A stretch of DNA of 56,794 nt, taken from NCBI RefSeq assembly GCF_018860705.1, contig NZ_JAHKQA010000080.1:1-56794 (forward strand), read 5' to 3'. The position numbers were made by a program, and so were the translations under genes. Positions 1-10,448 of this stretch are shown piece after piece. Origin of the DNA: Citreicella sp. C3M06 (lineage in GTDB: Bacteria; Pseudomonadota; Alphaproteobacteria; Rhodobacterales; Rhodobacteraceae). Under the pieces are notes generated by a model. It was not told where the DNA came from and made no database searches. It was given only the letters and a program-made list of their open reading frames with translations. Numbering within the stretch: position 1 is the first letter of the stretch; every line of letters starts with the position of its first letter.

Positions 1-92
1 AATGCATCCTGACCCTAGCTGGGCCGATGCGAGGCAAGTCGCCGGGCGCGCCCCTACAGATCCGCTGACCCTGCAAGCCGGGCCGAAGAGGA

Positions 93-818
93 TCAGGCCA
101 GAAGATCCGCCTTCGCGGTCTCGAACGCATCGGACGGATAGACTTGGGCGTCGACCCCCAGCAGCCTGCGCCCGACCCGTGCAGCGAGCCGCATCCAGGC
201 GGCATCTGCGACGATCGCCGCCCGATCAACAAGCTGGCGATGATCGCGGATCATCCCCAGATGGGCGTCCAGCGCCGCAAGCCCCTGCCAGCCATCGAAA
301 TCGCGCAGGTCGAGAAGCAGGCGGAAACGGTCATTGCGGCGGATGAAGGCGTTCATATCCTCTGCCTCGCCGTCATAGGCCGCAGCGTCGAGCTTGCCCA
401 GCAGCGAGACCTTGAGCACGCCGTCGCCCAGATCCTCCTGATGCAGCGCCCCAAGAGATTCGCGCAGCCAGCGGCGGGCGTCGTCTTCCTCGCCGGGGGC
501 GAAGATCGCAACCGGGCAGGGGTATAGCGCCGAAAACCCCCGCACGAGCATATTGATGCTGCGCAGGCCGCAGACCATCGCCACGCGGTCGAACCCGTTC
601 CAGTGGCGCAGCCCGAGCCGCGCATCCTCGAGCATCGCGTCAAACTCGTAGCCCTCGAAATCATCGGCGATGATGGCCAGTATGCGCACCCTGTCATTGG
701 CCTCGATCGCGGCGTCCAGCGCGGGGGTCAGCACGTCTTCGTAATCGTCGTCGGTGATCTTGCCCGAAAGCCTGACCTCCATCGGCGTGGCACCCATCTG
801 TGTCATGAGCTTGATCAT
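93..818 (-). CDS. Tandem SpoIIAA-like (STAS-fold) protein
   Basis: A 241-residue protein made of two similar halves of about 115 residues. Each starts with a short strand of the type 'MEVRLSGKITDDDYEDVL' or 'LKVSLLGKLDAAAYD' and continues with an acidic helix and a 'RILAIIADDFEGYE' or 'RLLLDLRDFDGWQ' strand. This is the pattern of the SpoIIAA-like (DUF3478) family, a STAS-related fold found as soluble, probably regulatory or lipid-binding proteins of unknown partner. The start is well fixed, because GGAGGAAGAG lies just before ATG. The gene is divergent from the response regulator at 1161, across a 342-base gap. A two-domain arrangement is less common than single copies. Function beyond the fold is unknown. 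Confidence 0.8.
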   Translation of the reverse strand: MIKLMTQMGATPMEVRLSGKITDDDYEDVLTPALDAAIEANDRVRILAIIADDFEGYEFDAMLEDARLGLRHWNGFDRVAMVCGLRSINMLVRGFSALYPCPVAIFAPGEEDDARRWLRESLGALHQEDLGDGVLKVSLLGKLDAAAYDGEAEDMNAFIRRNDRFRLLLDLRDFDGWQGLAALDAHLGMIRDHRQLVDRAAIVADAAWMRLAARVGRRLLGVDAQVYPSDAFETAKADLLA

Positions 819-1160
819 GATCTCTTCCTCCTTGTTTGATATAGATGGGGATGACCCGCGCCGCGGCCAAGGCCCTGCGACACCATCACGCGCCGCACTT
901 GTGCTGTGTTCTTAGGGGTTGTCGGGCTGTGCCATCGCACTAGCACCTGTGGCCGACGGGCTGCGCTCATGCCGATAACTGGCGGGTGTTTTGCAGTGCC
1001 GTGGCGGGCGCCGGGCAGCCTGTTTGCGCGCAGGCCGATCAAGCCCGCGCCGATTGTTGCGATGGGTCCTCGGGGGTTGTTCCCGCGTTAAGCTTGTGTT
1101 CACGCGCCCCGGTCTAGGCTCTGATCGTGAAGCGCGTGACACGAGGAGACCGCAGAAGCG
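819..1160. other. Divergent intergenic region, SpoIIAA-like / response regulator
   Basis: This 342-base non-coding stretch must carry promoters for both flanking genes. The strong ribosome binding site of the minus-strand gene (GGAGGAAG) sits at its left edge and a GAGGAG lies about 14 bases before the plus-strand start. I looked for an EcfG-type promoter: one GGAAC occurs on the minus strand, but no CGTT follows at 16-17 bases. No RNA gene or convincing terminator was seen. Confidence 0.5.
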
Positions 1161-1874
1161 ATGCAGATAGCCGAATACGGGTGCCATGGGGAGGAACGCG
1201 GCGTTCCTCAGGCCCTGATCGTGGATGATGACGACGCCGACCGGTTCCGGCTCATCAGGATGTGCCGAAAGGCCGGTCTGGGATTTGACTTCCACGAGGC
1301 AGAGAGCCTGTCGAAGATGAGGGCGGCGATGGACACGCGCCGCTTTGACATCGCCTTTCTCGATTACCGGCTTGGGATCGACAGTGGGCAGGAGGCGCTT
1401 GCGGCGCTGCGCGCGCACCCTCTTCAGCGCGCTGCGATCGCGATCATGGTCACCAGCGTCGATCACCACGACGTGGTGATCGAGGCAATGCGCAACGGTT
1501 GCGACGATTATCTTGTCAAGGAAGAGCTGGGGCTCGACGCCATCCTCAGGGCGGTGGCGACTTCGTTCGAACGGCGGGTGATCCGCGTCAGGCGCGGCGA
1601 AAGCATCGCTCGGCGCGCTGACCTCGAAGAGCGGATCCGCCGCCTGGGCAGCGGCCTTGCCCCCGAGATGGAGGCGGTTCTGCAACAACTGTTCGGTCGG
1701 GTCTCGGCTGCGACGCTGCAAGAGGATGCCGGCCCATGGCGCCGCGATCATCACGACATGACCGAGATGTGCCTCAATGGGCTGACGGCCCTATCCGAAA
1801 TCGAGGAGGTCTGTCGCTCAATGAGCGAACCGGACTGCGCAAAGGCGCTGCGGATCGCAGAAGGCGCGGTCTGA
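1161..1874 (+). CDS. Orphan response regulator, receiver domain plus helical C-terminus
   Basis: A 237-residue protein with an N-terminal receiver domain: acidic cluster DDDD at residues 22-25, phosphoacceptor Asp68 in 'FLDYRLG', Thr98 in 'VTS' and Lys120 in 'LVKEE'. Residues 135-237 form an Arg/Glu-rich helical region with no recognisable DNA-binding, HPt or enzymatic domain, so the output is unknown. It may work by protein-protein contact. No histidine kinase lies next to it; the nearest in the window is the stress kinase at 13487. ATG at 1161 is the best start, with GAGGAG some distance upstream, because later in-frame starts would cut into the first receiver strand. Its neighbour at 1941 may be co-transcribed (66-base gap). 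Confidence 0.85.
   Translation: MQIAEYGCHGEERGVPQALIVDDDDADRFRLIRMCRKAGLGFDFHEAESLSKMRAAMDTRRFDIAFLDYRLGIDSGQEALAALRAHPLQRAAIAIMVTSVDHHDVVIEAMRNGCDDYLVKEELGLDAILRAVATSFERRVIRVRRGESIARRADLEERIRRLGSGLAPEMEAVLQQLFGRVSAATLQEDAGPWRRDHHDMTEMCLNGLTALSEIEEVCRSMSEPDCAKALRIAEGAV
1191..1209. repeat. Perfect 19-base palindrome inside the response regulator 5' end
   Basis: GAGGAACGC, a single central G, then GCGTTCCTC: nine paired bases on each side. It lies in codons 11-17 of the response regulator. It could be an operator or an RNA hairpin near the start codon, or chance in a GC-rich sequence. Confidence 0.5.
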
Positions 1875-1940
1875 CCGGAACGCCTGTATTGAGCGAGGCG
1901 CCTTGCGCGGCTATCGTGACCGCGCAAGACGGAGGCCGCC

Positions 1941-2528
1941 ATGACCACGCGCATCGAGCAGATCCTCGCGCATATCGATGCGCTCTACGACGAGCTTGAA
2001 GACGAGATCGCGCAGCGCCGCGAGGCGTTTCGCTACCGGCTGGAAAAGGGCCGCGTGCGCTTTGAGGCCGAGGCCCGCCGCGTCCAGCGGGACGCCCGCA
2101 TCGGGCTTGCGACCTTTCTGGTCCGCGCGCCGCTCTGGCATATCCTCACCGCACCGTTCATCTATGCGCTGATCGTGCCCTTCGTGCTGCTCGATGCCTT
2201 CGTCACGGTCTATCAGGCGGTGTGCTTTCGCGCCTATGGCATCCCCCGGGTGCGCCGGGGCGATCACATCCGCATCGACCGCCAGCATCTTGCCTATCTG
2301 AACGCCGTGCAGAAACTGAACTGCATGTTCTGCGGCTATTGCAACGGGCTGCTGTCCTACGTGACCGAGATCGCCTCGCGGACCGAGGCGTTCTGGTGCC
2401 CGATCAAGCACGCCGCGCGGGTGCGTGCGCCACATGCGCGCTATGCCCAGTTTCTCGATTATGGCGATGCCGAGGGGTTTCAGGCCGGGCTGGAGGCCGC
2501 GCGCAAGGCGATCAGAAAGCCAGACTAG
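1941..2528 (+). CDS. Conserved membrane-associated protein with CxxCxxC motif
   Basis: A 195-residue protein of unknown function. Residues 1-55 are a charged, probably coiled-coil segment. A hydrophobic stretch (about residues 55-95, 'APFIYALIVPFVLLDAFVTVYQAV') is long enough for a membrane hairpin. Next comes a Cys cluster, 'CMFCGYCNG', and another Cys in 'FWCP' about 25 residues later. The four cysteines could bind a metal or an iron-sulfur cluster, which is inference. The start has a good ribosome binding site (CGGAGG before GCCATG). The TAG stop lies in a CTAG that also supplies the stop of the minus-strand gene at 2525. I know similar uncharacterised proteins in Rhodobacteraceae but no function. 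Confidence 0.75.
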   Translation: MTTRIEQILAHIDALYDELEDEIAQRREAFRYRLEKGRVRFEAEARRVQRDARIGLATFLVRAPLWHILTAPFIYALIVPFVLLDAFVTVYQAVCFRAYGIPRVRRGDHIRIDRQHLAYLNAVQKLNCMFCGYCNGLLSYVTEIASRTEAFWCPIKHAARVRAPHARYAQFLDYGDAEGFQAGLEAARKAIRKPD

Positions 2529-2767
2529 AACGCCTTGAAGGTCAGCGTGGTCAGCGTGCGTTCGATGCCCGGCACGCCGGACACCAGCTCTTCGTTGATG
2601 AAATGGCCGATGTCCTGACCCTCAGGGATGTACAGCTTGACCAGCAGATCCCAGTCGCCCGAGGTGGAATACAGCTCGGAATGGAGTTCCTTGAGCGCGA
2701 TCTGTTCGGCGACCTGATAGGGCGTGCCGGGGGTGCAGCGGATCTGGACGAAAACGCAGGTGGTCAT
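2525..2767 (-). CDS. Solo Lrp/AsnC ligand-binding domain protein
   Basis: An 80-residue protein that is only the C-terminal effector domain (RAM/ACT-like) of Lrp/AsnC regulators. It shows '[19 protein letters not shown]', then '[15 protein letters not shown]' and a '[11 protein letters not shown]' final strand. The DNA-binding helix-turn-helix is absent. Proteins of this type bind small molecules, often amino acids, and form ring oligomers. They may modulate full-length Lrp partners or a neighbouring enzyme. I placed the start at 2767 because AAGGAG precedes that ATG; an in-frame ATG at 2797 lacks such a site. It is divergent from hisB, which may hint at a link to amino acid supply, but this is inference. 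Confidence 0.85.
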   Translation of the reverse strand: MTTCVFVQIRCTPGTPYQVAEQIALKELHSELYSTSGDWDLLVKLYIPEGQDIGHFINEELVSGVPGIERTLTTLTFKAF

Positions 2768-2909
2768 GGCAATCTCCTTTGCGGGGCAAACTGGCACGGG
2801 GCGCTGGCCCCGGCAAGATGTCCTTGGCGGGGGCAGGGCGCGCGCCTATAAGCGGGCGCAAATCAGGCGGCGCGCCGACACAGGGGCGCGACAGATCAGG
2901 AGACCCGAC

Positions 2910-5020
<2,111 letters not shown>

Positions 5021-5072
5021 CTACGGCCTTGCGACATATTCTGTCGTGTCAAGGCCGGACTGCGCTCATATG

Positions 5073-5091
5073 CTGCGCAGTATTTACGCAG
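5073..5091. promoter_or_regulatory. Inverted repeat CTGCG-N9-CGCAG upstream of CoA-transferase
   Basis: CTGCG at 5073-5077 and CGCAG at 5087-5091 flank an AT-rich spacer, 65-83 bases upstream of the CoA-transferase start. The AT-rich centre in a GC-rich genome and the position fit an operator for a short-chain acyl-CoA or acetate regulator. No regulator is identified. Confidence 0.35.
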
Positions 5092-5154
5092 TTATGCCCG
5101 GCGGCGACCAGATGTCGATGGGACCAGCAGAACGGGTATTCCTAAAACGCATAG

Positions 5155-5178
5155 CTTATCGCAAAAGCCTTGCGTAAG
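5155..5178. promoter_or_regulatory. Inverted repeat CTTATCGCAA / TTGCGTAAG
   Basis: CTTATCGCAA (5155-5164), a five-base spacer, then TTGCGTAAG (5170-5178): a nearly perfect palindrome just after the malonyl-CoA decarboxylase stop and about 150 bases before the CoA-transferase start. It may be an operator sharing the half-site core TTGCG/CGCAA, or a hairpin ending the decarboxylase transcript. There is no T-tract, so I favour an operator. Confidence 0.4.
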
Positions 5179-5185
5179 GCGCATA

Positions 5186-6436
5186 TCAGGCCATGATACG
5201 CTTTTCGAACCCCGCCGCCTGCGCGCGCACCGGTTGCGCCGCCTTGACCTCACGGGTTTCGGCGTAAGCGTCGTGGTATCTCTCGAATTTGGACAAATCG
5301 TAAAGGTAGTTGACCATCACCCCGCCGGATTGCCTCAGCCCGTTTTCCGACAGATCTGCGCCCGGGTGCACCGCCTGAATCCGCGCGCCGTTGCCAAGGT
5401 GAAAGCGCGCGACCGGATCGACCGGTTGGCCGTCGGGGCGTTTGGCGTTCAGCAGGTAATGCGCGGCGAGCATTGCCATGGCCCTGTCATCCTGCGCATC
5501 GCAAGCGATGGATTGCGCGGCGAGCCAGCGCATCAGTCCCGGGATCGGCGAGAGCGTGACAAAGGTCTTCAGCCCGGGCAGCGCGGAGCTGATATCGCCG
5601 ACCACCTGCTTGATCAGCGAATTGCCGAACGAGATCCCCGCCAGCCCCGGCTGACAATTCGAGATCGAATAGAACACTGCGGTATCGGCGTCTTCGGGCG
5701 GCATCGGGGCGCGGTCTTCGGCCAATAGCCGCTGGATCGAGCCGGGAATGCCCTTGGTCAGCGCCACCTCGACAAAGATCAGCGGCTCGTCGGGCATCGC
5801 GGGGTGGAAAAACGCGAAACAGCGCCGGTCGGTCGGTTGCAGGCGGCGGCGCAGGTCGGACCAGCTGTGAATGGCGTGGACCGCCTCGTAGGCGATGATC
5901 TTTTCAAGGATATGCGCCGGGCTTTCCCAGCTGATCGGGCGCAGCACCAGAAAGCCGCGGTTGAACCAGCTGCGCAGCAGGTGGCGCATATCGACATCCA
6001 GTTGCTGAAGCGTCGCATCGCCCGCGCCCAGCCGCAGCAGGTCGGCGCGCATGCGCACCAGCATTTCGGTGGCGCCGGGCACGGCGTTGAAGCGGCGCAT
6101 AAGCTCCATCCGGGGCGGTTCGCAGGCGGCGGTGACGGCACGGTAGCTGCGGCCCGAGGGATCGGATTCGAACCCGTCGAGCGCCGCGCGCAGGGCGGGA
6201 ATGTTCAGCGTGTAGGTCTCGGCGAGGTGGTGGAAGAACGCCAGCTTCGCGGCGTCGTCCATTTCGGCAAAGCGCTGCAGGATGCGCGTTGCAAGCCACA
6301 GCTGCGCGGTTTCCGAGGTGGCGGCGGCAAGGTCTCTGACCAGCGCCTCGGTGCTGCGCGGGTCGCGCCGCAAGATCGGCCCGATCAGGGCGCGGCGTTC
6401 AAAGACGGTGGACAGCAGATCGGCGAACAGCGACAT
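5186..6436 (-). CDS. Malonyl-CoA decarboxylase
   Basis: A 416-residue protein of the malonyl-CoA decarboxylase family, which releases CO2 from malonyl-CoA to give acetyl-CoA. An N-terminal helical domain ('RILQRFAEMDDAAKLAFFHHLAETY') precedes a GNAT-like catalytic domain. The latter has 'AHILEKIIAYEAVHAIHSWSDL', 'DRRCFAFFHPAMPDEPLIFVEVAL', 'VFYSISNCQPGLAGISFGNSLIKQV' and 'FVTLSPIPGLMRWL', where the family's catalytic Ser (SPIPG) and Tyr/His residues fall. The start at 6436 has GGAGG at good spacing; an ATG 18 bases upstream does not. cobA precedes it by 93 bases, but no functional link is obvious. Confidence 0.94.
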   Translation of the reverse strand: MSLFADLLSTVFERRALIGPILRRDPRSTEALVRDLAAATSETAQLWLATRILQRFAEMDDAAKLAFFHHLAETYTLNIPALRAALDGFESDPSGRSYRAVTAACEPPRMELMRRFNAVPGATEMLVRMRADLLRLGAGDATLQQLDVDMRHLLRSWFNRGFLVLRPISWESPAHILEKIIAYEAVHAIHSWSDLRRRLQPTDRRCFAFFHPAMPDEPLIFVEVALTKGIPGSIQRLLAEDRAPMPPEDADTAVFYSISNCQPGLAGISFGNSLIKQVVGDISSALPGLKTFVTLSPIPGLMRWLAAQSIACDAQDDRAMAMLAAHYLLNAKRPDGQPVDPVARFHLGNGARIQAVHPGADLSENGLRQSGGVMVNYLYDLSKFERYHDAYAETREVKAAQPVRAQAAGFEKRIMA

Positions 6437-6529
6437 TGGGGCCTCCGCAGGCAATGGCTGCCAAAAAGATCGGCTGTTGCGCGGCGCAAATCAATCCTGC
6501 GCTGCGCGCCGCTGCCAATGGTTGCGCTG

Positions 6530-7291
6530 TCAGGCGGCGATAATGCGCGCCGCGCCCGACAGGGCGGCCGCCAGCGACTTGGGGTAGCGGATGAACAGGA
6601 TCGCCGGATTCTGCACGCCCTGTTCCGCGATGCTTTGCGACAGCTGGCCCAGCGTGGTCTGCACATGCCGCTCGCTTGGCGTGCTGGCGCGCTCGACGAT
6701 GTCGACGGGGCAGGCGGCGGGGGCCCCGGCGGCGAGCAGATCGGCCTGCACCTCGGCCGCGCGCTGCACCGCCATGTAGAACGCCATCGAGGTGCCGGGA
6801 TAGGCCAGCCGCGCGCGGTCGGGCGCAGCATCGCCGGGGCGCGCGGTGCCGGTGGTCAGGATGAGGCTGTCGGTCTCGCCGCGTTCGGTCAACGGCGTGG
6901 CGATCGAGGCGGCAGCGGCCGAGGCGGCGGTGACACCGGGAACGATCTCGACCTCGATACCGGCGGCGCGGGCGGCGGCGATCTCTTCGCAGGCGCGTCC
7001 GAACACCGACGGATCGCCGGATTTCAGCCGCACCACGCGCAGGCCCAGTTTCGCCTTGGCAACGATCAGCCGGTCGATGCGCCCCTGCGGCCATGCGCAG
7101 CGCCCGACCTCCTTGCCGACATAAATCCGCTCGGCTCCGGTCCGGGCCAAATCGACGATCGCTGGATCGACAAGGCGGTCGTACAGCACCACATCCGCAT
7201 CCTTGATGCGGCTATGGGCGCGCAGGGTCAGCAGATCGAGCGCGCCGGGTCCGGCGCCGACAAGGGCGATATGGCCAGTCTTGCGAGTCAT
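6530..7291 (-). CDS. cobA: Uroporphyrinogen-III C-methyltransferase (SUMT)
   Basis: A 253-residue protein that methylates uroporphyrinogen III at C2 and C7 with SAM to give precorrin-2, the branch point to siroheme and cobalamin. Family signatures are clear: 'VGAGPGALDLLTLRA' near the N-terminus, 'VVRLKSGDPSVFGR', 'VPGVTAASAAAA' and the C-terminal 'NPAILFI'. It is a stand-alone SUMT with no CysG dehydrogenase/chelatase part. I chose ATG at 7291 because GGAG lies eight bases ahead of it; ATG at 7297 would be too close to that site. The leader upstream has a terminator hairpin with seven T residues, so expression may be attenuated. Confidence 0.94.
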   Translation of the reverse strand: MTRKTGHIALVGAGPGALDLLTLRAHSRIKDADVVLYDRLVDPAIVDLARTGAERIYVGKEVGRCAWPQGRIDRLIVAKAKLGLRVVRLKSGDPSVFGRACEEIAAARAAGIEVEIVPGVTAASAAAASIATPLTERGETDSLILTTGTARPGDAAPDRARLAYPGTSMAFYMAVQRAAEVQADLLAAGAPAACPVDIVERASTPSERHVQTTLGQLSQSIAEQGVQNPAILFIRYPKSLAAALSGAARIIAA

Positions 7292-7293
7292 GA

Positions 7294-7377
7294 TCATGGC
7301 TCCGATGCAGGGGTCCAAACACAAAAAAAGCCGCCGACACGTCGCGGTTTGGCGACGGATCGAGCAGCCTTGCTCAT
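7294..7377 (-). CDS. Possible 27-codon leader ORF before cobA
   Basis: A short reading frame, ATG at 7377 to TGA at 7294-7296, ending just before the cobA start. The predicted peptide is basic in its first half (Arg/Lys-rich) and ends 'FFCVWTPASEP'. Its codons run through the terminator hairpin and T-tract, so its translation could decide whether the hairpin forms. Only a weak GGGA precedes the ATG. It may be an unused frame; confidence is low. Confidence 0.25.
   Translation of the reverse strand: MSKAARSVAKPRRVGGFFCVWTPASEP
7323..7356 (-). terminator. Intrinsic terminator / attenuator in the cobA leader
   Basis: On the minus strand GTCGCC (from 7356) can pair with GGCGGC (ending 7330), followed at once by seven T residues (7329-7323). 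It lies 32 bases upstream of the cobA start, after another small hairpin (GAGCA-aggc-TGCTC). The position before a start codon is typical of an attenuator rather than a gene end. It could alternatively end the ileS transcript, whose stop is 170 bases upstream. Confidence 0.6.
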
Positions 7378-7526
7378 TTTCCCAAAAGTGGGTCTCCGGC
7401 GCCGTTGCCGGATAGCGTTAATCTTGCCTTGGCCGGGGGCACGTCGGCAAGCTCTTTTGCGCGTCAACGGTGCAAATCGGGGCAACCGCGGCAAATCTTC
7501 GCCGCGGCTGCATGTTTGTTGGGCGA

Positions 7527-10448
7527 TCAGCTTAGGGCGTCGTCGCAGCGTGCACAGGTCGCGGGGTGCGTGTGGCAGCCCACATCCGGCAGGATCTTCC
7601 AGCAGCGCTGGCATTTCTGGCCGCTCGCCTTTTCGAACACCACACCGACGCCGGGAACTTCCGCCATGCGGAACGCCTCGGCCGGGGCTGGATCGGCGGT
7701 CAGGGTGATTGCCGAGGTGATGCACAGATCCTCGAAGGCAACCGATTTGAGCGCCTCTAGCATGGCGGCATCCTCGACATGCACCACCGGCGCCGCCTCA
7801 AGCGAGGCGCCGATGACCTTGTCCGTGCGCTGGATTTCCAGCGCGGCGGTGACGACGCGGCGGGCGGCGCGCACCTTGGCCCATTTGTCGGCCAGCGCCG
7901 GGTTCAGCCAGTCGCCCGGCGTTTCGGGGAAGTCCTGCAGATGCACCGAGCTGTCATCGCCGGGGAAGCGGTCGAGCCAGACGTCTTCCATGGTGAAGGG
8001 CAGCACCGGGGCAAGCCATGTGACAAGGCGGTGGAACAGCAGGTCCATCACCGTACGCGCGGCGCGGCGGCGCGCGGTGTCGCCATCGCAATAGAGCGCA
8101 TCCTTGCGGATGTCGAAATACACCGCCGACAGATCAATGGTGCAGAAGTGGAACACCGCGCTGAACACCTTCTGGAAGTCAAAGCTGCGGTAGCCCTCGC
8201 GCACCTGCGTGTCGAGCTCGGCAAGCCGGTGCAGCACCCATTGTTCCAGCTCGGGCATGTCTTTCGCATCCACCCGGTCGGCTTCGGTGAAATGCCCCAG
8301 CGCGCCCAGCATGAAGCGCAGGGTGTTACGCAGGCGGCGGTAGCCGTCGGCGGTGCCCTTGAGGATCTCCGGCCCGATGCGCTGATCGGCGGTGTAATCG
8401 GCCTGCGCCACCCACAGGCGCAGGATGTCGGCGCCGTATTGTTTCACCACGTCCTCGGGGGCGATGGTGTTGCCGAGCGATTTGGACATCTTGTTGCCCT
8501 TCTCGTCCAGCGTGAAGCCATGCGTCACCACGTTGCGATAGGGCGCGCGGCCCATGGTGCCACAGCCCTGAAGCATCGAGGAATGGAACCAGCCGCGATG
8601 CTGGTCGGTGCCCTCCATATAGACATCTGCGATGCCATCCGCCGTGCCGTCGGGCCGGTCGCGCAGCACAAAGGCGTGGGTCGAACCGGAATCGAACCAC
8701 ACATCCAGCACGTCGAACACCTGATCGTAGTCGTCGGGGTTGGCGGCATCACCGATGAACCGTTCCTTGGCACCGTCCTTGTACCACGCATCCGCGCCCT
8801 CGGCCTCGAACGCCTCGGCGATGCGGGCGTTGACCGACGCATCGCGCAGCAGGAAATCGGGGTCGGTGGGCAGGGTGTCTTTCTTGACGAAACAGGTGAG
8901 CGGCACGCCCCACGCCCGCTGGCGTGACAGCACCCAGTCGGGCCGGGTTTCGATCATCGAATACAGCCGGTTGCGCCCGGTCTGCGGCGTGAACTTTACT
9001 AGGTTGTCGATGGAATGCAGCGCGCGTTCGCGGATGGTGGTGCCGTATTGATCCTGCCCGTCGCCCACGGCGCGGTCGATGCTGGCGAACCATTGCGGCG
9101 TGTTGCGGAAGATCACCGGCGCCTTGGAGCGCCACGAATGCGGGTAGGAATGTTTCACCCGGCCACGCGCGATGATGCCGCCCGCCTCGACCAGCTTGGC
9201 GATGACGGCGGAGTTGGCCTTGCCTTCCTTGCCCTTGCGGTCGAACACCTGAAGCCCGGCGAAGAACGGCACATGCGGCAGGAATTCGGACTCCTCGCCA
9301 ACGTTGTGGGTCATCCGGTCGATCCAGTTGCGCTTGACGAAGCATTCGTAGTCATCGGCGCCGTGGCTGGGCGCGGTGTGCACAAAGCCGGTGCCCGCGT
9401 CGTCGGTGACATGATCGCCGTCGATCATCGGCACGTCGTAATCCCAGAAGCCATCCGCGCCGTCGATCCCGGCGAAGGGGTGCGCCATGACCAGCCCAGC
9501 GAGATCCTCGGCGCTCACGTCATGAAGACGACGATACATGCCCGGCTCGAGCCGCGCCTTGCCAAGCGTGTCCTCGGCCAGCGCGTCTGCCAGAAGGTAG
9601 CGCTCGCCGATCCGGCACCAGCATTCCTCCGGGCGGCCGGTGATCTCGTAGGCGCCGTAGGACACTTTGGGGTTGTAGGCGACGGCCTTGTTGGACGGGA
9701 TGGTCCAGGGGGTCGTCGTCCAGATCACCGCCTTGTAATCCTTGAGCGGGCCATCGGAGACCACCTTGAACGGCACCCAGATCGTGTGGCTCTGGTGGTC
9801 GTGGTATTCGATCTCGGCCTCGGCCAGCGCGGTCTTTTCGACCGGCGACCACATCACGGGTTTCGATCCCTGATACAGCGTGCCGGTCATCAGGAATTTC
9901 ATGAATTCCTCGGCGATGACGCGTTCGGCGTGGAAGTTCATCGTCAGGTAAGGATCGGCCCAGTTACCGGTGATGCCAAGGCGCTTGAATTCCTCGCGCT
10001 GGATGTCGATCCAGCCCTCGGCGAACTTGCGGCATTCCTGCCGGAAATCGACAACCGGAACGTCGTCCTTGTTCTTACCCTTCTTGCGGTACTGCTCTTC
10101 GATCTTCCATTCGATGGGAAGACCGTGGCAATCCCAGCCCGGAACATAGCGCGCCTCGTGCCCCATCATCTGGTGGGAGCGCACGATCATGTCCTTGATC
10201 GTCTTGTTCAGCGCGTGGCCGATATGCAGGTGGCCATTCGCATAGGGCGGGCCGTCGTGCAGGGTGAACGGCGTGCGCCCGGCGGCTTTTTCGCGCAGGC
10301 GGTCGTAGATGCCGAGCTTCTCCCAGCGGGCAAGCCATTCCGGCTCGCGCTTGGGCAGGCCAGCGCGCATCGGAAAGTCGGTTTTCGGAAGGTTCAGCGT
10401 GTCTTTGTAGTCAGGCACGGCGGAGGTGTCGGTGGTGTCGGCGCACAT
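7527..10448 (-). CDS. ileS: Isoleucine--tRNA ligase
   Basis: A 973-residue class I aminoacyl-tRNA synthetase charging tRNA-Ile. The HIGH motif is in 'GPPYANGHLHIGHALNKTIKD' territory near residue 60, and KMSKS is 'GNKMSKSLGN' in the second half. The editing (CP1) insertion lies between them with 'WTTTPWTIPSNKAVA'. The C-terminus keeps the zinc-binding tail with two Cys pairs ('CQRCW' and 'CARCD'). Length fits the bacterial enzyme. I took ATG at 10448 as the start; its Shine-Dalgarno sequence is weak. Upstream in-frame codons are possible but show no domain content. Confidence 0.96.
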   Translation of the reverse strand: MCADTTDTSAVPDYKDTLNLPKTDFPMRAGLPKREPEWLARWEKLGIYDRLREKAAGRTPFTLHDGPPYANGHLHIGHALNKTIKDMIVRSHQMMGHEARYVPGWDCHGLPIEWKIEEQYRKKGKNKDDVPVVDFRQECRKFAEGWIDIQREEFKRLGITGNWADPYLTMNFHAERVIAEEFMKFLMTGTLYQGSKPVMWSPVEKTALAEAEIEYHDHQSHTIWVPFKVVSDGPLKDYKAVIWTTTPWTIPSNKAVAYNPKVSYGAYEITGRPEECWCRIGERYLLADALAEDTLGKARLEPGMYRRLHDVSAEDLAGLVMAHPFAGIDGADGFWDYDVPMIDGDHVTDDAGTGFVHTAPSHGADDYECFVKRNWIDRMTHNVGEESEFLPHVPFFAGLQVFDRKGKEGKANSAVIAKLVEAGGIIARGRVKHSYPHSWRSKAPVIFRNTPQWFASIDRAVGDGQDQYGTTIRERALHSIDNLVKFTPQTGRNRLYSMIETRPDWVLSRQRAWGVPLTCFVKKDTLPTDPDFLLRDASVNARIAEAFEAEGADAWYKDGAKERFIGDAANPDDYDQVFDVLDVWFDSGSTHAFVLRDRPDGTADGIADVYMEGTDQHRGWFHSSMLQGCGTMGRAPYRNVVTHGFTLDEKGNKMSKSLGNTIAPEDVVKQYGADILRLWVAQADYTADQRIGPEILKGTADGYRRLRNTLRFMLGALGHFTEADRVDAKDMPELEQWVLHRLAELDTQVREGYRSFDFQKVFSAVFHFCTIDLSAVYFDIRKDALYCDGDTARRRAARTVMDLLFHRLVTWLAPVLPFTMEDVWLDRFPGDDSSVHLQDFPETPGDWLNPALADKWAKVRAARRVVTAALEIQRTDKVIGASLEAAPVVHVEDAAMLEALKSVAFEDLCITSAITLTADPAPAEAFRMAEVPGVGVVFEKASGQKCQRCWKILPDVGCHTHPATCARCDDALS

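Noticed and set aside
7357-7440. Cobalamin riboswitch before cobA
   Set aside because: I could not find the conserved B12-box or the other core elements; kept only as an unclassified leader.
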